From contig NZ_KK211281.1 in assembly GCF_000621445.1 (NCBI RefSeq), positions 1-36,506 on the forward strand: a stretch of 36,506 bases of DNA, written 5' to 3'. The DNA is from Alkalihalobacillus bogoriensis ATCC BAA-922 (lineage in GTDB: Bacteria; Bacillota; Bacilli; Bacillales; Bacillaceae_F). Each line of letters starts with the position of its first letter. The first letter of the stretch is position 1. The notes below the pieces were generated by a model. The model searched no databases. It saw only the letters and a list, made by a program, of their open reading frames with translations, and was not told where the DNA came from. The position numbers and the translations under genes are program-made. This document shows, piece by piece, positions 20,895 through 29,339 of this stretch.

Positions 20895-21668
20895 ATGGGG
20901 AAAATAATTGCTGTTGCAAACCAGAAAGGCGGAGTAGGGAAAACTACATCGGCTGTAAACTTAAGTGCCTGCTTAGCATATATAGGAAAACGTGTTTTAC
21001 TTGTAGATGTTGACCCTCAAGGGAATGCTACAAGCGGAATTGGAATTGAAAAAGGTGATGTCGATCAATGTATTTATGATATTTTAGTAGAAGATGTTGC
21101 TGCTCAAGATGTAATTCGACAAACAAATGTAGAAAATTTGCATATTATTCCTTCGACAATTCAACTTTCAGGAGCTGAAATTGAATTAGTTCCGACAATA
21201 TCAAGGGAAGTGCGATTAAAACGAGCATTATCTGCAGTGGATGATCAATTTGATTACATTATTATCGATTGCCCACCTTCGTTAGGATTATTAACGATTA
21301 ATGCATTAACGGCAGCGAATTCAGTTCTTATTCCTGTTCAATGTGAATATTACGCGTTAGAAGGACTTAGCCAATTGTTAAACACAGTCAGACTTGTTCA
21401 AAAACATTTAAATACAGATTTATCTATTGAAGGTGTATTACTTACAATGTTGGATGCTAGAACAAATTTAGGCATTCAAGTTATTGATGAAGTAAAAAAA
21501 TACTTTCGGGAAAAAGTATTTGAAACGATTATTCCAAGAAACGTACGATTAGGTGAAGCGCCAAGTCATGGACAACCTATTATAATCTATGACCCGAAAT
21601 CAAGAGGAGCAGATGTGTATTTAGAATTAGCAAAGGAAGTGGTTGCTGATGGCCAAAGGGTTGGGTAA
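20895..21668 (+). CDS. soj: Chromosome-partitioning ATPase Soj (ParA)
   Basis: A 257-residue ParA/MinD-type ATPase that works with Spo0J in origin segregation and regulates DnaA. The deviant Walker A is KGGVGKTT (11-18) with the signature lysine (K11), and switch regions are DVDPQGNAT and IIDCPPSLGLLTINAL. The start is the ATG at 20895, after AAGGTG. An upstream TTG at 20877 gives a 6-residue extension not seen in B. subtilis Soj. It overlaps spo0J by 20 nt. Confidence 0.97.
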   Translation: MGKIIAVANQKGGVGKTTSAVNLSACLAYIGKRVLLVDVDPQGNATSGIGIEKGDVDQCIYDILVEDVAAQDVIRQTNVENLHIIPSTIQLSGAEIELVPTISREVRLKRALSAVDDQFDYIIIDCPPSLGLLTINALTAANSVLIPVQCEYYALEGLSQLLNTVRLVQKHLNTDLSIEGVLLTMLDARTNLGIQVIDEVKKYFREKVFETIIPRNVRLGEAPSHGQPIIIYDPKSRGADVYLELAKEVVADGQRVG

Positions 21669-22494
21669 AGGGCTTCAAGCTTTTTTTCCAGAAGCAGTGG
21701 ATGAAAAAAATGAGTCTGTCTTAGAAGTAAAGGTTAATGAATTACGTCCGAATCCATATCAACCGCGTAAAACATTTTCTGATGAAGCGATTAATGAATT
21801 AAAAGAATCCATTCTTAATCACGGAATCTTACAACCTCTTATTGCAAGAAAAAGCATTAAAGGGTATGAAATTGTAGTTGGTGAGCGGCGTTATCGGGCT
21901 GCTATTGCAGCAAAATTACAAACAGTTCCTGTTGTCGTAAAAGAATTAACAGATGACAAAATGATGGAACTAGCTTTAATTGAAAATCTTCAACGTGAAG
22001 ACTTAAATCCGATTGAAGAAGCTGTTGCTTATGATAAACTTATGCAGCATATGAAAGTGACTCAAGAACAATTAGCATCAAAGTTAGGAAAAAGCCGCCC
22101 TCATATTGCAAATCATTTGCGATTATTACATCTTCCTAAAGTGGTGCAACAGTTTATCTCAGATGGGAAACTTTCAATGGGGCATGGAAGAGCATTATTA
22201 GGGTTAAAAAACAAAGAGAAACTATCTGTATTACTTGAAAAAGTTCTTCAGGAAAAGTTAAGTGTAAGAGAATTAGAAGCGCTTGTTCAACGTTTAAATG
22301 AAAATGTTTCACGTGAAACAAAAAAGAAACCACCTCTTTCTCCTTTTATTAAAGCAAAAGAAGAAAGCTTACGAAATCGGTTCGGAACATCTGTCAGCAT
22401 TAGAAAAGGAAAGAAAAAAGGGAAAATAGAAATTGAGTTTTTTAATGAAGCAGATTTGGAAAGAATAATTACGATGTTAGAAAATGTAGAATAG
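21649..22494 (+). CDS. spo0J: Chromosome-partitioning protein Spo0J (ParB)
   Basis: A 281-residue ParB CTPase clamp that loads at parS, spreads, recruits SMC-condensin and stimulates Soj ATPase. N-terminal MAKGLGKGLQAFF is the Soj-activating segment. The CTP-binding motifs are GERRYRA (78-84) and ENLQRE (112-117), followed by the helix-turn-helix around 138-160 and a C-terminal dimerisation domain. The ATG at 21649 follows AAGGAAGTGG and overlaps the soj 3' end, so translation is coupled. The gene contains a perfect parS in its own coding sequence (22305-22320). Confidence 0.97.
   Translation: MAKGLGKGLQAFFPEAVDEKNESVLEVKVNELRPNPYQPRKTFSDEAINELKESILNHGILQPLIARKSIKGYEIVVGERRYRAAIAAKLQTVPVVVKELTDDKMMELALIENLQREDLNPIEEAVAYDKLMQHMKVTQEQLASKLGKSRPHIANHLRLLHLPKVVQQFISDGKLSMGHGRALLGLKNKEKLSVLLEKVLQEKLSVRELEALVQRLNENVSRETKKKPPLSPFIKAKEESLRNRFGTSVSIRKGKKKGKIEIEFFNEADLERIITMLENVE
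22305..22320. other. parS: parS centromere site 2 (inside spo0J)
   Basis: TGTTTCACGTGAAACA, identical to site 1, is embedded in the spo0J codons for NVSRET. In B. subtilis a parS lies inside spo0J as well. Confidence 0.96.
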
Positions 22495-22501
22495 TCAAAG
22501 T

Positions 22502-22530
22502 GAGTCATCAACAAGTGTGGTGGCTCCTTT
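22502..22530 (+). terminator. Weak hairpin after spo0J
   Basis: GAGTCATCA and TGGTGGCTC form a 9-bp stem with two G.T pairs and are followed by CTTTG. With no real T-run it is a partial terminator at best, so some read-through into the next gene is likely. Confidence 0.45.
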
Positions 22531-22554
22531 GTGTTCATGAAGAAAGGAGTTTCT

Positions 22555-23709
22555 ATGACCTATATTTATTTTGACCAAGCAGCGTCGTCATTTCCAAAAC
22601 CAACTACTGTAGCAGAAGCAATGACAAAAGCAATTAATGAATATGGAGCCAACCCTGGGAGAGGTGGGCATACTCTTGCAGTGCAAGCCAACGATATCAT
22701 TTATCAGACACGGAAAAAACTAGCAGTGATGTTTGGAGCCAATCACCCAAATGATATCATCTTTTTTTCAAATGCAACATATGCTTTAAACCAGGCGATT
22801 CAAGGTTTACCTTTAAAAGAAGGGGACCATGTTATTTCAACGATGGTAGAGCATAATTCTGTTCGAAGACCATTAGAATATATGAAAAAAGAAAAAAAGA
22901 TAGGAGTCACATATGTTCATCCCAGAAAGGATGGTTTAATTTATCGAGAGGATATTGAACAAGAGCTAACTGACAAAACGGTAGCGGTTATTGTTAGTCA
23001 TGGATCCAATGTTACAGGTGCGATTACACCTGTTGAACATATCGGAAAGCTGCTTCAGCCATATGCCATTACATATATTGTAGATGCTTCTCAAACAGCG
23101 GGAGTTCTACCTCTTGACATGAAACAACATCATATTGATATTCTTGCTTTTCCTGGGCATAAAGGGTTATTAGGTCCACAAGGAACAGGTATATTAGTGA
23201 TTGGAACAGAAATGACTTTGCAACCACTCGTTTATGGGGGTACGGGGAGCCATTCAGAACAGCCTTTTCAACCGGAAGAACGTCCTTATCAGTATGAAAG
23301 TGGAACATTAAATACCCCGGGTATTGCTGGTTTGTCAGCAGGTATTGATGAAGTTCTTAACATAGGAATTGATTCGATTTTTTCTCATGAATGGGAGCTT
23401 ACGTCCTATTGCTTAGAAAAACTAAATAAAATAGATGGCATAACAGTTTATGGTCCTTCTAAAGAAATTAAACGCCTTGGTGTCATTTCTTTTTCTGTCG
23501 AACATGTAGATGGCCATGAAATTGCGATGATTTTAGATCAACATTATAAGATTGCAGTTCGAGCAGGATTACAATGTTCTCCGCTTACACATGAAGTGCT
23601 TGGGACAACGGAAACTGGAACGGTCCGTGTTAGTTTTGGCCCGTATAATACGAAAGATGAGATTGATCGACTGATTGAAGCATTACTAGAAATAAAAAGT
23701 TATATGTAA
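22555..23709 (+). CDS. Class V aminotransferase, cysteine-desulfurase-like
   Basis: A 384-residue PLP enzyme of the NifS/SufS/IscS superfamily, probably the family annotated as 'cysteine desulfurase family protein' (TIGR01977 type, from memory). PLP-site residues in this numbering are His100 in EHNSV, Asp177 in VDASQTAG and the Schiff-base Lys203 in FPGHKGLLGPQGTG. A candidate catalytic Cys is C341 in RAGLQCSPLTHEVLGT. The true substrate is not determined by sequence. The ATG at 22555 follows AAAGGAG, and an earlier in-frame start at 22531 lacks a site. It is not next to iron-sulfur scaffold or thiolation genes. It replaces the genes that follow spo0J in B. subtilis. Confidence 0.85.
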   Translation: MTYIYFDQAASSFPKPTTVAEAMTKAINEYGANPGRGGHTLAVQANDIIYQTRKKLAVMFGANHPNDIIFFSNATYALNQAIQGLPLKEGDHVISTMVEHNSVRRPLEYMKKEKKIGVTYVHPRKDGLIYREDIEQELTDKTVAVIVSHGSNVTGAITPVEHIGKLLQPYAITYIVDASQTAGVLPLDMKQHHIDILAFPGHKGLLGPQGTGILVIGTEMTLQPLVYGGTGSHSEQPFQPEERPYQYESGTLNTPGIAGLSAGIDEVLNIGIDSIFSHEWELTSYCLEKLNKIDGITVYGPSKEIKRLGVISFSVEHVDGHEIAMILDQHYKIAVRAGLQCSPLTHEVLGTTETGTVRVSFGPYNTKDEIDRLIEALLEIKSYM

Positions 23710-23745
23710 CAAAGAATGAATTGAAAAGTAGTGGGGGAACAAAAC

Positions 23746-24486
23746 ATGGTGTTATTGGGGACTCTAGTAAACGCACTAGCTATTATGTTGGGTGCACTTT
23801 TAGGTACAATTGTAAAAAACATTCCTGATCATGTGAAAACAACAATTATGCAAGCTATTGGTTTAGCTGTCATAGTATTAGGAATCGGAATGGGTTTGAA
23901 AAGTGAGCAATATGTTATTGTCATTGGGAGCTTAGTTGTTGGAGGCCTTCTTGGGGAGAAGTGGAAGCTTGAAGACCGCTTAAATCAACTTGGTAGTTGG
24001 TTAGAATCAAAAGTAGGTGGAAAAGGTGATGGTCAAATTGCAAAAGCGTTTGTAACAACGACATTAATTTATGTTGTTGGCGCAATGGCGATTCTTGGAG
24101 CTTTGGATAGTGGTTTACGTGGTGATCACTCTGTTCTGTATACAAAAGCAATGCTTGACGGATTCTCTGCTATCATATTTACTTCTACTTTAGGAATTGG
24201 TGTCATCTTTTCAGCAGTTCCAGTCCTCTTGTATCAAGGAATTATCGCGTTATTTGCTACTCAAATTGATAAATATATCGCACAAGGTTTAATGGATATG
24301 TTTATTGTCGAAATGACAGCAACAGGTGGGTTAATGATTTTGGCGATTGGATTAAATCTACTTGGTATAACGAAAATTAGAGTTGCAAATCTATTACCTA
24401 GCATTATTATAGTTGCAATTTTAGTTATGATTGTTTATTATTGGCAGTCTATTTTGATGGCTTTTTCTTTTTTTAGTGCCAGTTAA
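23746..24486 (+). CDS. DUF554 family membrane protein
   Basis: A 246-residue hydrophobic protein with about six to seven membrane segments. It starts MVLLGTLVNALAIMLGALLG and contains the family features GEKWKLEDRLNQLGSWL, LDGFSAIIFTSTLGIG and VEMTATGGLMILAIGLNLL. It belongs to the DUF554 (YdfK/YqgA-like) family, whose function is not established; transport has been suggested. The ATG at 23746 follows GGGGG by 8 nt, and the GTG at 23731 is part of that site. It is 36 nt after the aminotransferase and probably co-transcribed. Confidence 0.85.
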   Translation: MVLLGTLVNALAIMLGALLGTIVKNIPDHVKTTIMQAIGLAVIVLGIGMGLKSEQYVIVIGSLVVGGLLGEKWKLEDRLNQLGSWLESKVGGKGDGQIAKAFVTTTLIYVVGAMAILGALDSGLRGDHSVLYTKAMLDGFSAIIFTSTLGIGVIFSAVPVLLYQGIIALFATQIDKYIAQGLMDMFIVEMTATGGLMILAIGLNLLGITKIRVANLLPSIIIVAILVMIVYYWQSILMAFSFFSAS

Positions 24487-24531
24487 GCACGTAAAAGAAA
24501 AGGTGCTAAGTTGTAATTAATTGATATAAAT

Positions 24532-24558
24532 AAAGAGGATGATTTGTCATCCCCTTTG
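24532..24558 (+). terminator. Terminator after DUF554 gene
   Basis: AAAGAGGATGA-TTTG-TCATCCCCTTT forms a 10-pair stem with one A/C mismatch. The 3' arm ends in TTTG and is followed by T-rich sequence. Confidence 0.65.
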
Positions 24559-24564
24559 TTGCTT

Positions 24565-24618
24565 CTATATATATAAGAAAGCATAAATTTTTGTATAGTA
24601 GTGAAGACTTGAAGCTTA
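24565..24618 (+). repeat. Dispersed repeat, copy B (after DUF554)
   Basis: Diverged copy of the 8195-8251 sequence in the same strand orientation, from TATATAAGAAAG to TTGAAGCTTATTTT. It also lies between a gene end and the next unit. The following stretch (24619-24700) contains GCGAAGGCTCCGC and a CCCGGA/TTCGGG hairpin and may be part of the same element. No open reading frame is supported. Confidence 0.5.
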
Positions 24619-24733
24619 TTTTAGAAGAGCGAAGGCTCCGCACCTCACTTGAAACGAAAAGACAGCTCCCGGATTTTTCTTATTCGGGTATTTCTACTTC
24701 GTCATAAATATGACCTGGAAGAGTTATAATAGA

Positions 24734-24761
24734 GAACCTTAAAGTTGAGGTTCTTTTTTTT
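24734..24761 (+). terminator. Terminator embedded in the 3' end of yyaC
   Basis: GAACCT-TAAAGTTG-AGGTTC is followed by T8 on the plus strand. The hairpin includes the yyaC stop codon and last codons (EPQL in EKKEPQL), so it terminates rightward transcripts before they run far into yyaC. The same stem can form in the yyaC mRNA. Confidence 0.7.
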
Positions 24762-25389
24762 CGGTTTTAAATAGATTTGTCTTTAACGATGGAAAGAAAC
24801 GAGGCCTAGTTGTCACTTTTTGAGTCATCATTTTATCTACATCCCGTAAACTTTCGGCAATAATCGTTGCCATTTTCATAACGGTGTGTAGTCTTGTATT
24901 TTGTAAAACAAAATACTCCATCATTCCACCAATATTTACGATTCCTGTTACGTGAACGTCACCAACTTCAGGCAAATTTTTATTAACAGCAGCTCCTGGT
25001 TTAATAGGACCTTGCGCAACAGTGATTTTGCCGACACTATTCATTCGCCCTAAACAAGCATCGATTCCTATAATAAATGGGCGACGATGTTTTTCTTCTA
25101 TCAATTTAAGAGTATCTTCTAAATTCATAGCATGGACAGGGTTTTCTAGTGTACCGTACACATGAAAGGCAGAAAGACGTTGTTCTTCTAGTTTAGACCC
25201 AATTAATGGTCCTAACGAATCCCCAGTGGAACGATCGGTCCCGATACAAACAATAATTAAGTCTCGATTGATGATCGGTGGAAAAATAGAGATGAGTTGT
25301 TCACTAATTAGGTGAACAGCTTGCGAATCTTCCATATGAACACGAAACGGTGTATCTTTTTTTTGAAACAAATTTCGATTTAGAATCAT
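24739..25389 (-). CDS. yyaC: Spore protein YyaC (GPR-like fold)
   Basis: A 216-residue protein of the YyaC/DUF1256 family, related in fold to the germination protease GPR. Motifs are IVCIGTDRSTGDSLGPLIG (about 46-64) and FIIGIDACLGR (105-115), whose acidic residues correspond to the peptidase-like site. The ATG at 25389 has GGAGAGGGAGAT upstream. It is the only protein gene of the right arm transcribed towards oriC. In B. subtilis yyaC is sporulation-linked. A GTATA and a CGTATACT element about 16 nt apart in the upstream region vaguely resemble a sporulation-sigma promoter, but I do not rely on it. Confidence 0.92.
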   Translation of the reverse strand: MILNRNLFQKKDTPFRVHMEDSQAVHLISEQLISIFPPIINRDLIIVCIGTDRSTGDSLGPLIGSKLEEQRLSAFHVYGTLENPVHAMNLEDTLKLIEEKHRRPFIIGIDACLGRMNSVGKITVAQGPIKPGAAVNKNLPEVGDVHVTGIVNIGGMMEYFVLQNTRLHTVMKMATIIAESLRDVDKMMTQKVTTRPRFFPSLKTNLFKTEKKEPQL

Positions 25390-25484
25390 ATCTCCCTCTC
25401 CTTTGCAATATTAGTAACAGTATACGGATATTATTTCCTTTCTATACGTAAAAGAAATAAAACAAAGCAGAGAGGAAGAGAGTG

Positions 25485-26507
25485 ATGGTAACTCGAGGAC
25501 TGAAATGGATGTTTCTTATAATCGGAACAATGATTGGAGCAGGGTATGCCTCAGGACGTGAACTGTGGCAATTTTTTGGCAGTGAAAGTGGACTAGCAAT
25601 TTTCTTGTTTTCAATCCTCTTTATTGTTTGCTGTACCGTTATTATGACGATGAGTTTTGAAAAACGGTCAAGCCATTATATTCCGATTCTACAAGAACTA
25701 ATGGGGAAAAGAATTACAAAGCTGTATGATATGATGATTGTTCTTTATTTATTTTCAACGACTGTTATCATGTTAGCTGGGGGAGGAGCGACTCTTGAAG
25801 TCATCCACTTGCCGTATTGGGGTGGAGTGGCGATTATTTGTGGACTATTGATTTTGTTGTTTATATGGGGAATTCAAGGTATGACATCAATGAATGCATT
25901 TGTCATTCCCATTCTTATTATCTGCCTTCTCTCAATATTAATTGCTTTTCAATATTTACAAGGCTTTCCAATTGAATTTAAATTAAATGAACAAGGGAAT
26001 TGGCCAGCGGCATTAACGTTTACGGCTTTAAATATTTTACCTTTAGTTGCTGTTTTATCAGCTGTTGGAGGTGAAATTAAACAAAAAGGTGAGATTTACA
26101 TTGCAAGTATAGGAAGTGGAGTTATATTAGGAAGTATCTCATTTCTGTATAATGAATCTCTATTACAAGTTGCAGGAGAAATCATGTTATATGAAATCCC
26201 ATTGTTTGCAATATTAAAGCATTATCCATATTATATGGTTATTTTAATGTCAGGCTTATTATGGGTTGCTATTTATACGACAGCTGCTTCAGGTCTTTTT
26301 GGGTTAATTTCTAGATTTAAAGAGTACTTGAACGTGTCTCCTTGGTTATTGGCCTTTCTTTTACTTCTTTTAATGGTTCCACTAACGACGTTTGGATTTT
26401 CAAATTTAATAAGTGTATTGTATCCACTTTACGGTGTATTAAACTTATATGTATTTGCTTCAATTTTGTTATATCCGATATTAAATAAAAATGTAAAAAA
26501 AGGATAA
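25485..26507 (+). CDS. YkvI-type membrane protein (transporter-like)
   Basis: A 340-residue integral membrane protein with about ten hydrophobic segments. The N-terminal segment contains GTMIGAGYASGRELWQFF, the glycine-rich unwound-helix style of the APC/LeuT superfamily and typical of the YkvI family. No substrate is known and no catalytic motif is present. The ATG at 25485 or the adjacent GTG at 25482 could be used, because AGAGGA lies 5-9 nt upstream. It is divergent from yyaC with a 95-nt spacer. Confidence 0.82.
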   Translation: MVTRGLKWMFLIIGTMIGAGYASGRELWQFFGSESGLAIFLFSILFIVCCTVIMTMSFEKRSSHYIPILQELMGKRITKLYDMMIVLYLFSTTVIMLAGGGATLEVIHLPYWGGVAIICGLLILLFIWGIQGMTSMNAFVIPILIICLLSILIAFQYLQGFPIEFKLNEQGNWPAALTFTALNILPLVAVLSAVGGEIKQKGEIYIASIGSGVILGSISFLYNESLLQVAGEIMLYEIPLFAILKHYPYYMVILMSGLLWVAIYTTAASGLFGLISRFKEYLNVSPWLLAFLLLLLMVPLTTFGFSNLISVLYPLYGVLNLYVFASILLYPILNKNVKKG

Positions 26508-26547
26508 AAACCAAGGGTTAGCATTTTTCCTTGTCTAGCGTTTCATG

Positions 26548-26553
26548 TATAAT
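26548..26553 (+). promoter_or_regulatory. Possible -10 box of yyzM
   Basis: A perfect TATAAT preceded by TG lies 45 nt upstream of yyzM. No good -35 is present at 17 nt. Confidence 0.35.
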
Positions 26554-26598
26554 AGAAAAAAATGGATGAAGCTATAACCGACAGAAGGGAAGATGACG

Positions 26599-26790
26599 GT
26601 GGCTGAGAAGGAATTTGCATTACATGATGTTGTGGAGATGAAAAAACCTCACCCTTGTGGAGAAAACCGTTGGAAAATTATTAGAATGGGAATGGATATT
26701 CGAATTAAATGTCTCGGATGCGAGCATAGTGTCATGTTGCCGCGAAAGGAATTTGCACGGAAGATAAAAAAAATAGTAGAGCGAGCCTAA
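26599..26790 (+). CDS. yyzM: DUF951 small protein YyzM
   Basis: A 63-residue conserved protein. From the GTG at 26599 it reads MAEKEFALHDVVEMKKPHPC, matching the start of B. subtilis YyzM. The ATG at 26593 would add two residues but sits too close to the AAGGGAAG site. Conserved cysteines in PHPCGENRW and IKCLGCEHSV suggest a small zinc-binding, OB/SH3-like fold. Function unknown. It sits immediately upstream of ychF, as in many Bacilli. Confidence 0.88.
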   Translation: MAEKEFALHDVVEMKKPHPCGENRWKIIRMGMDIRIKCLGCEHSVMLPRKEFARKIKKIVERA

Positions 26791-26812
26791 TCCGATATTG
26801 ATGGGCTTTTAG

Positions 26813-26861
26813 AACAAGAGAATGTGAAAGGTATTATCCTCTAGCATTGTCTTGTTTTTTT
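26813..26861 (+). terminator. yyzM terminator
   Basis: AACAAGA-G-AATG pairs with CATT-G-TCTTGTT across a 20-nt loop, followed by T-rich sequence. It overlaps the -35 element of the ychF promoter. Confidence 0.65.
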
Positions 26862-26880
26862 GTACAACTATCACTATAAT
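26852..26880 (+). promoter_or_regulatory. ychF promoter
   Basis: TTGTTT (26852-26857), a 17-nt spacer and a perfect TATAAT (26875-26880), 75 nt upstream of ychF. Confidence 0.6.
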
Positions 26881-26955
26881 TGGAAAAGGTATGAATATGA
26901 ATTGATAACTTCCAGCTTGATTTGGAAGAGAGTATAAAAAGGACGTGACTATGTT

Positions 26956-28056
26956 ATGGCACTAACAACTGGAATTGTTGGATTACCGAATGTTGGGAAA
27001 TCAACTTTATTTAATGCAATTACACAAGCAGGGGCAGAATCAGCGAACTATCCATTTTGTACGATAGATCCGAATGTTGGAATCGTAGAGGTACCTGATT
27101 ACCGTCTGCAAAAGTTAACAGAACTTGTTTCTCCGAAGAAGACTGTACCGACAGCGTTTGAATTTACGGACATTGCTGGAATTGTAGAAGGAGCAAGTAA
27201 AGGGGAAGGGTTAGGGAATAAATTTTTATCTCATATTCGTCAAGTAGATGCCATCTCTCATGTTGTTCGTTGTTTTGACGACGAAAATATTACACATGTT
27301 GCTGGAAAGGTGAATCCATTACATGATATTGAAGTGATTAATTTAGAATTAATTCTTGCTGATTTAGAATCGGTGGAAAAGCGAATTGACCGTGTTGGAA
27401 AAATGGCAAAACAAAAAGATAAAGAAGCTGTGGCAGAGCATGAAATTCTTGTAAAACTACGAGAAGCATTTGAAAATGAAATGCCAGCAAGAAGTGTAGA
27501 ATTAACCGACGAACAAAAGAAAATCGTTCATGGCATGCATTTACTTACTATGAAACCTGTTTTATATGTGGCTAACGTAAGTGAAGAGGACTTACTTAAT
27601 GAAGGTGATAATGAATTTGTACAAACAGTAAAAGAATTTGCAGCAAAAGAAAACTCTGAAGTGATTGTAGTCTGTGCAAAGATAGAGTCTGAAATAGCTG
27701 AATTAGAAGGCGAAGAAAAAGCAATGTTTCTAGAAGAGCTAGGCATTCAAGAATCAGGTTTAGATCAACTTATTCGAGCAGCTTATCATTTATTAGGTTT
27801 GCGAACGTACTTTACAGCAGGTGTACAAGAAGTACGCGCATGGACGATTCGGCAAGGGACAAAAGCACCGCAAGCAGCAGGTGTTATCCATACCGATTTT
27901 GAAAGAGGATTCATCCGTGCGGAAGTGGTTGCTTATGAAGATTTAGTTGAGGCTGGTTCGATGAGTGCAGCAAAAGAAAAAGGAAAAGTGAGACTTGAAG
28001 GAAAAGAGTATGTTGTAGAAGATGGAGATGTCATGCATTTCCGTTTTAATGTATAA
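26956..28056 (+). CDS. ychF: Redox-regulated ATPase YchF/OLA1
   Basis: A 366-residue Obg-family P-loop protein that prefers ATP and associates with ribosomes. G1 is GLPNVGKSTLFNAIT (9-23). NYPFCTIDPNVG and FTDIAGIVEGASKGEGLGN are family signatures. A helical insert is followed by the C-terminal TGS domain (about 280-366). Full length. The ATG at 26956 is used; an out-of-frame ATG lies 5 nt earlier. Confidence 0.97.
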   Translation: MALTTGIVGLPNVGKSTLFNAITQAGAESANYPFCTIDPNVGIVEVPDYRLQKLTELVSPKKTVPTAFEFTDIAGIVEGASKGEGLGNKFLSHIRQVDAISHVVRCFDDENITHVAGKVNPLHDIEVINLELILADLESVEKRIDRVGKMAKQKDKEAVAEHEILVKLREAFENEMPARSVELTDEQKKIVHGMHLLTMKPVLYVANVSEEDLLNEGDNEFVQTVKEFAAKENSEVIVVCAKIESEIAELEGEEKAMFLEELGIQESGLDQLIRAAYHLLGLRTYFTAGVQEVRAWTIRQGTKAPQAAGVIHTDFERGFIRAEVVAYEDLVEAGSMSAAKEKGKVRLEGKEYVVEDGDVMHFRFNV

Positions 28057-28073
28057 TAAATTTCAATGTTCGC

Positions 28074-28102
28074 TTGAATACGAAGGCATGTTCTGTTATA
28101 AT
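28074..28102 (+). promoter_or_regulatory. rpsF-ssb-rpsR promoter
   Basis: TTGAAT (28074-28079), a 17-nt spacer and a perfect TATAAT (28097-28102). Transcription would start near 28109. Confidence 0.75.
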
Positions 28103-28108
28103 AACGCA

Positions 28109-28187
28109 GTGCGAGTAAAAATCTAACATTTATTTTTGCTCCTTGCTCCATATATGGGGCCGCTAGTCCAAAAGGAGGTGACGTATA
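28109..28187 (+). promoter_or_regulatory. rpsF leader, possible S6:S18 autoregulatory element
   Basis: The ~80-nt leader contains a 10-bp hairpin (28113-28122 with 28132-28141) and then a GGGGCCGCTAG segment just before the ribosome binding site. rpsF leaders of many bacteria bind S6:S18 through a CCG-containing structured loop, and the CCG at 28160-28162 is a candidate. I could not fold it against the family model. Confidence 0.35.
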
Positions 28188-28475
28188 GTGCGTAACTACG
28201 AAATTATGTATATCATTGCGCCTAACCTAGAAGAAGCAGCAAACAAAGAGATCATTGAAAGATATAATGGTGTTCTAACAAACAATGGTGCTGAGCTAGA
28301 GAAGGTTGAAGAAATGGGTAAGCGTCGTTTAGCTTATGAAATCGAAAAGAATCGTGAAGGTTTCTATGTAAAGTTAAATGTAAAAGCTAGCCCTGAAGCG
28401 ATTGCTGAATTCAATCGTTTAATCAAAATCAATGAAAACGTTATTCGTGTATTGATTGTAAAAGACGAAAACTAA
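28188..28475 (+). CDS. rpsF: 30S ribosomal protein S6
   Basis: A 95-residue S6, [20 protein letters not shown], with conserved [19 protein letters not shown]. The start is GTG, preceded by AAAGGAGGTGA, an almost full-length match to the anti-Shine-Dalgarno sequence. First gene of the rpsF-ssb-rpsR operon, in which S6 and S18 form a heterodimer in the 30S platform. Confidence 0.97.
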   Translation: MRNYEIMYIIAPNLEEAANKEIIERYNGVLTNNGAELEKVEEMGKRRLAYEIEKNREGFYVKLNVKASPEAIAEFNRLIKINENVIRVLIVKDEN

Positions 28476-28505
28476 GTGGAATGATATTTGGGAGGTTTTT
28501 TGAAG

Positions 28506-29018
28506 ATGATGAACCGTGTCATTCTTGTCGGCCGTTTAACGAAAGACCCTGAATTACGGTATACACCAAATGGTGTGGCGATTGCTAATTTTACTCTTGC
28601 TGTGAACCGGACGTTTACAAACCAGCAAGGAGAACGTGAAGCAGACTTTATCAATTGTGTCGTGTGGCGTAAACCGGCTGAAAATGTAGCCAACTTCTTG
28701 AAAAAAGGTAGCTTGGCAGGTGTTGATGGTCGTGTGCAAACTCGGAATTATGAAAATAATGAAGGTAAGCGTGTCTACATCACAGAAGTTGTTGCAGAAA
28801 GCGTTCAATTTTTAGAGCCACGTAATGCCAGTGGTGGAGGACAAGATTCTAATTTTTATGGCGGTGGAGGACAAAGTCCTTCTGGCCAAGGTGGATACGG
28901 TCAACAAAATCAAAATCAAAATCAGAACCAAAATCGCAATCAGTCACGATTGAATGAAGACCCATTTGCAAATGACGGTCAAACGATTGATATTTCTGAT
29001 GATGATTTGCCATTTTAG
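28506..29018 (+). CDS. ssb: Single-stranded DNA-binding protein SsbA
   Basis: A 170-residue SSB. The OB fold (about 1-107) includes [19 protein letters not shown] and [20 protein letters not shown]. The linker is glycine-rich and contains a run of Gln-Asn pairs, and the acidic tip ends DDDLPF for partner docking. I prefer the ATG at 28506 (or 28509), after GGGAGG; an in-frame start at 28488 lies upstream of the ribosome binding site. Middle gene of the rpsF-ssb-rpsR operon. Confidence 0.96.
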   Translation: MMNRVILVGRLTKDPELRYTPNGVAIANFTLAVNRTFTNQQGEREADFINCVVWRKPAENVANFLKKGSLAGVDGRVQTRNYENNEGKRVYITEVVAESVQFLEPRNASGGGQDSNFYGGGGQSPSGQGGYGQQNQNQNQNQNRNQSRLNEDPFANDGQTIDISDDDLPF

Positions 29019-29082
29019 GCAACAACCTATCCCTTATACAATGAAATTACGATAAAAATTTTAATGTAAAGGAGGGGTAACA

Positions 29083-29319
29083 ATGGCTCGTAGAGGACGT
29101 GGACCGAAACGTCGTAAAGTTTGTTACTTCACAGTAAACAAAATTACGAAAATCGATTATAAAGATACAGATTTACTTAAAAAGTTCATTTCTGAACGTG
29201 GAAAAATTCTTCCTCGTCGTGTAACTGGTACTTCTGCAAAATACCAACGTCAATTAACTACTGCAATTAAGCGCGCTCGTCAAATCGCTTTATTGCCGTA
29301 TGTGAATGAAGTTAACTAA
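29083..29319 (+). CDS. rpsR: 30S ribosomal protein S18
   Basis: A 78-residue basic protein, [20 protein letters not shown], with the S18 core [37 protein letters not shown] lies 5 nt before the ATG. Last gene of the operon, followed by a terminator. Confidence 0.97.
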   Translation: MARRGRGPKRRKVCYFTVNKITKIDYKDTDLLKKFISERGKILPRRVTGTSAKYQRQLTTAIKRARQIALLPYVNEVN

Positions 29320-29339
29320 TGAATTACAAAAAATATTAG

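Noticed and set aside
22287-22538. Minus-strand open reading frame over the spo0J 3' end
   Set aside because: It is a shadow of spo0J; its length comes from codon bias of the real gene and the parS palindrome.
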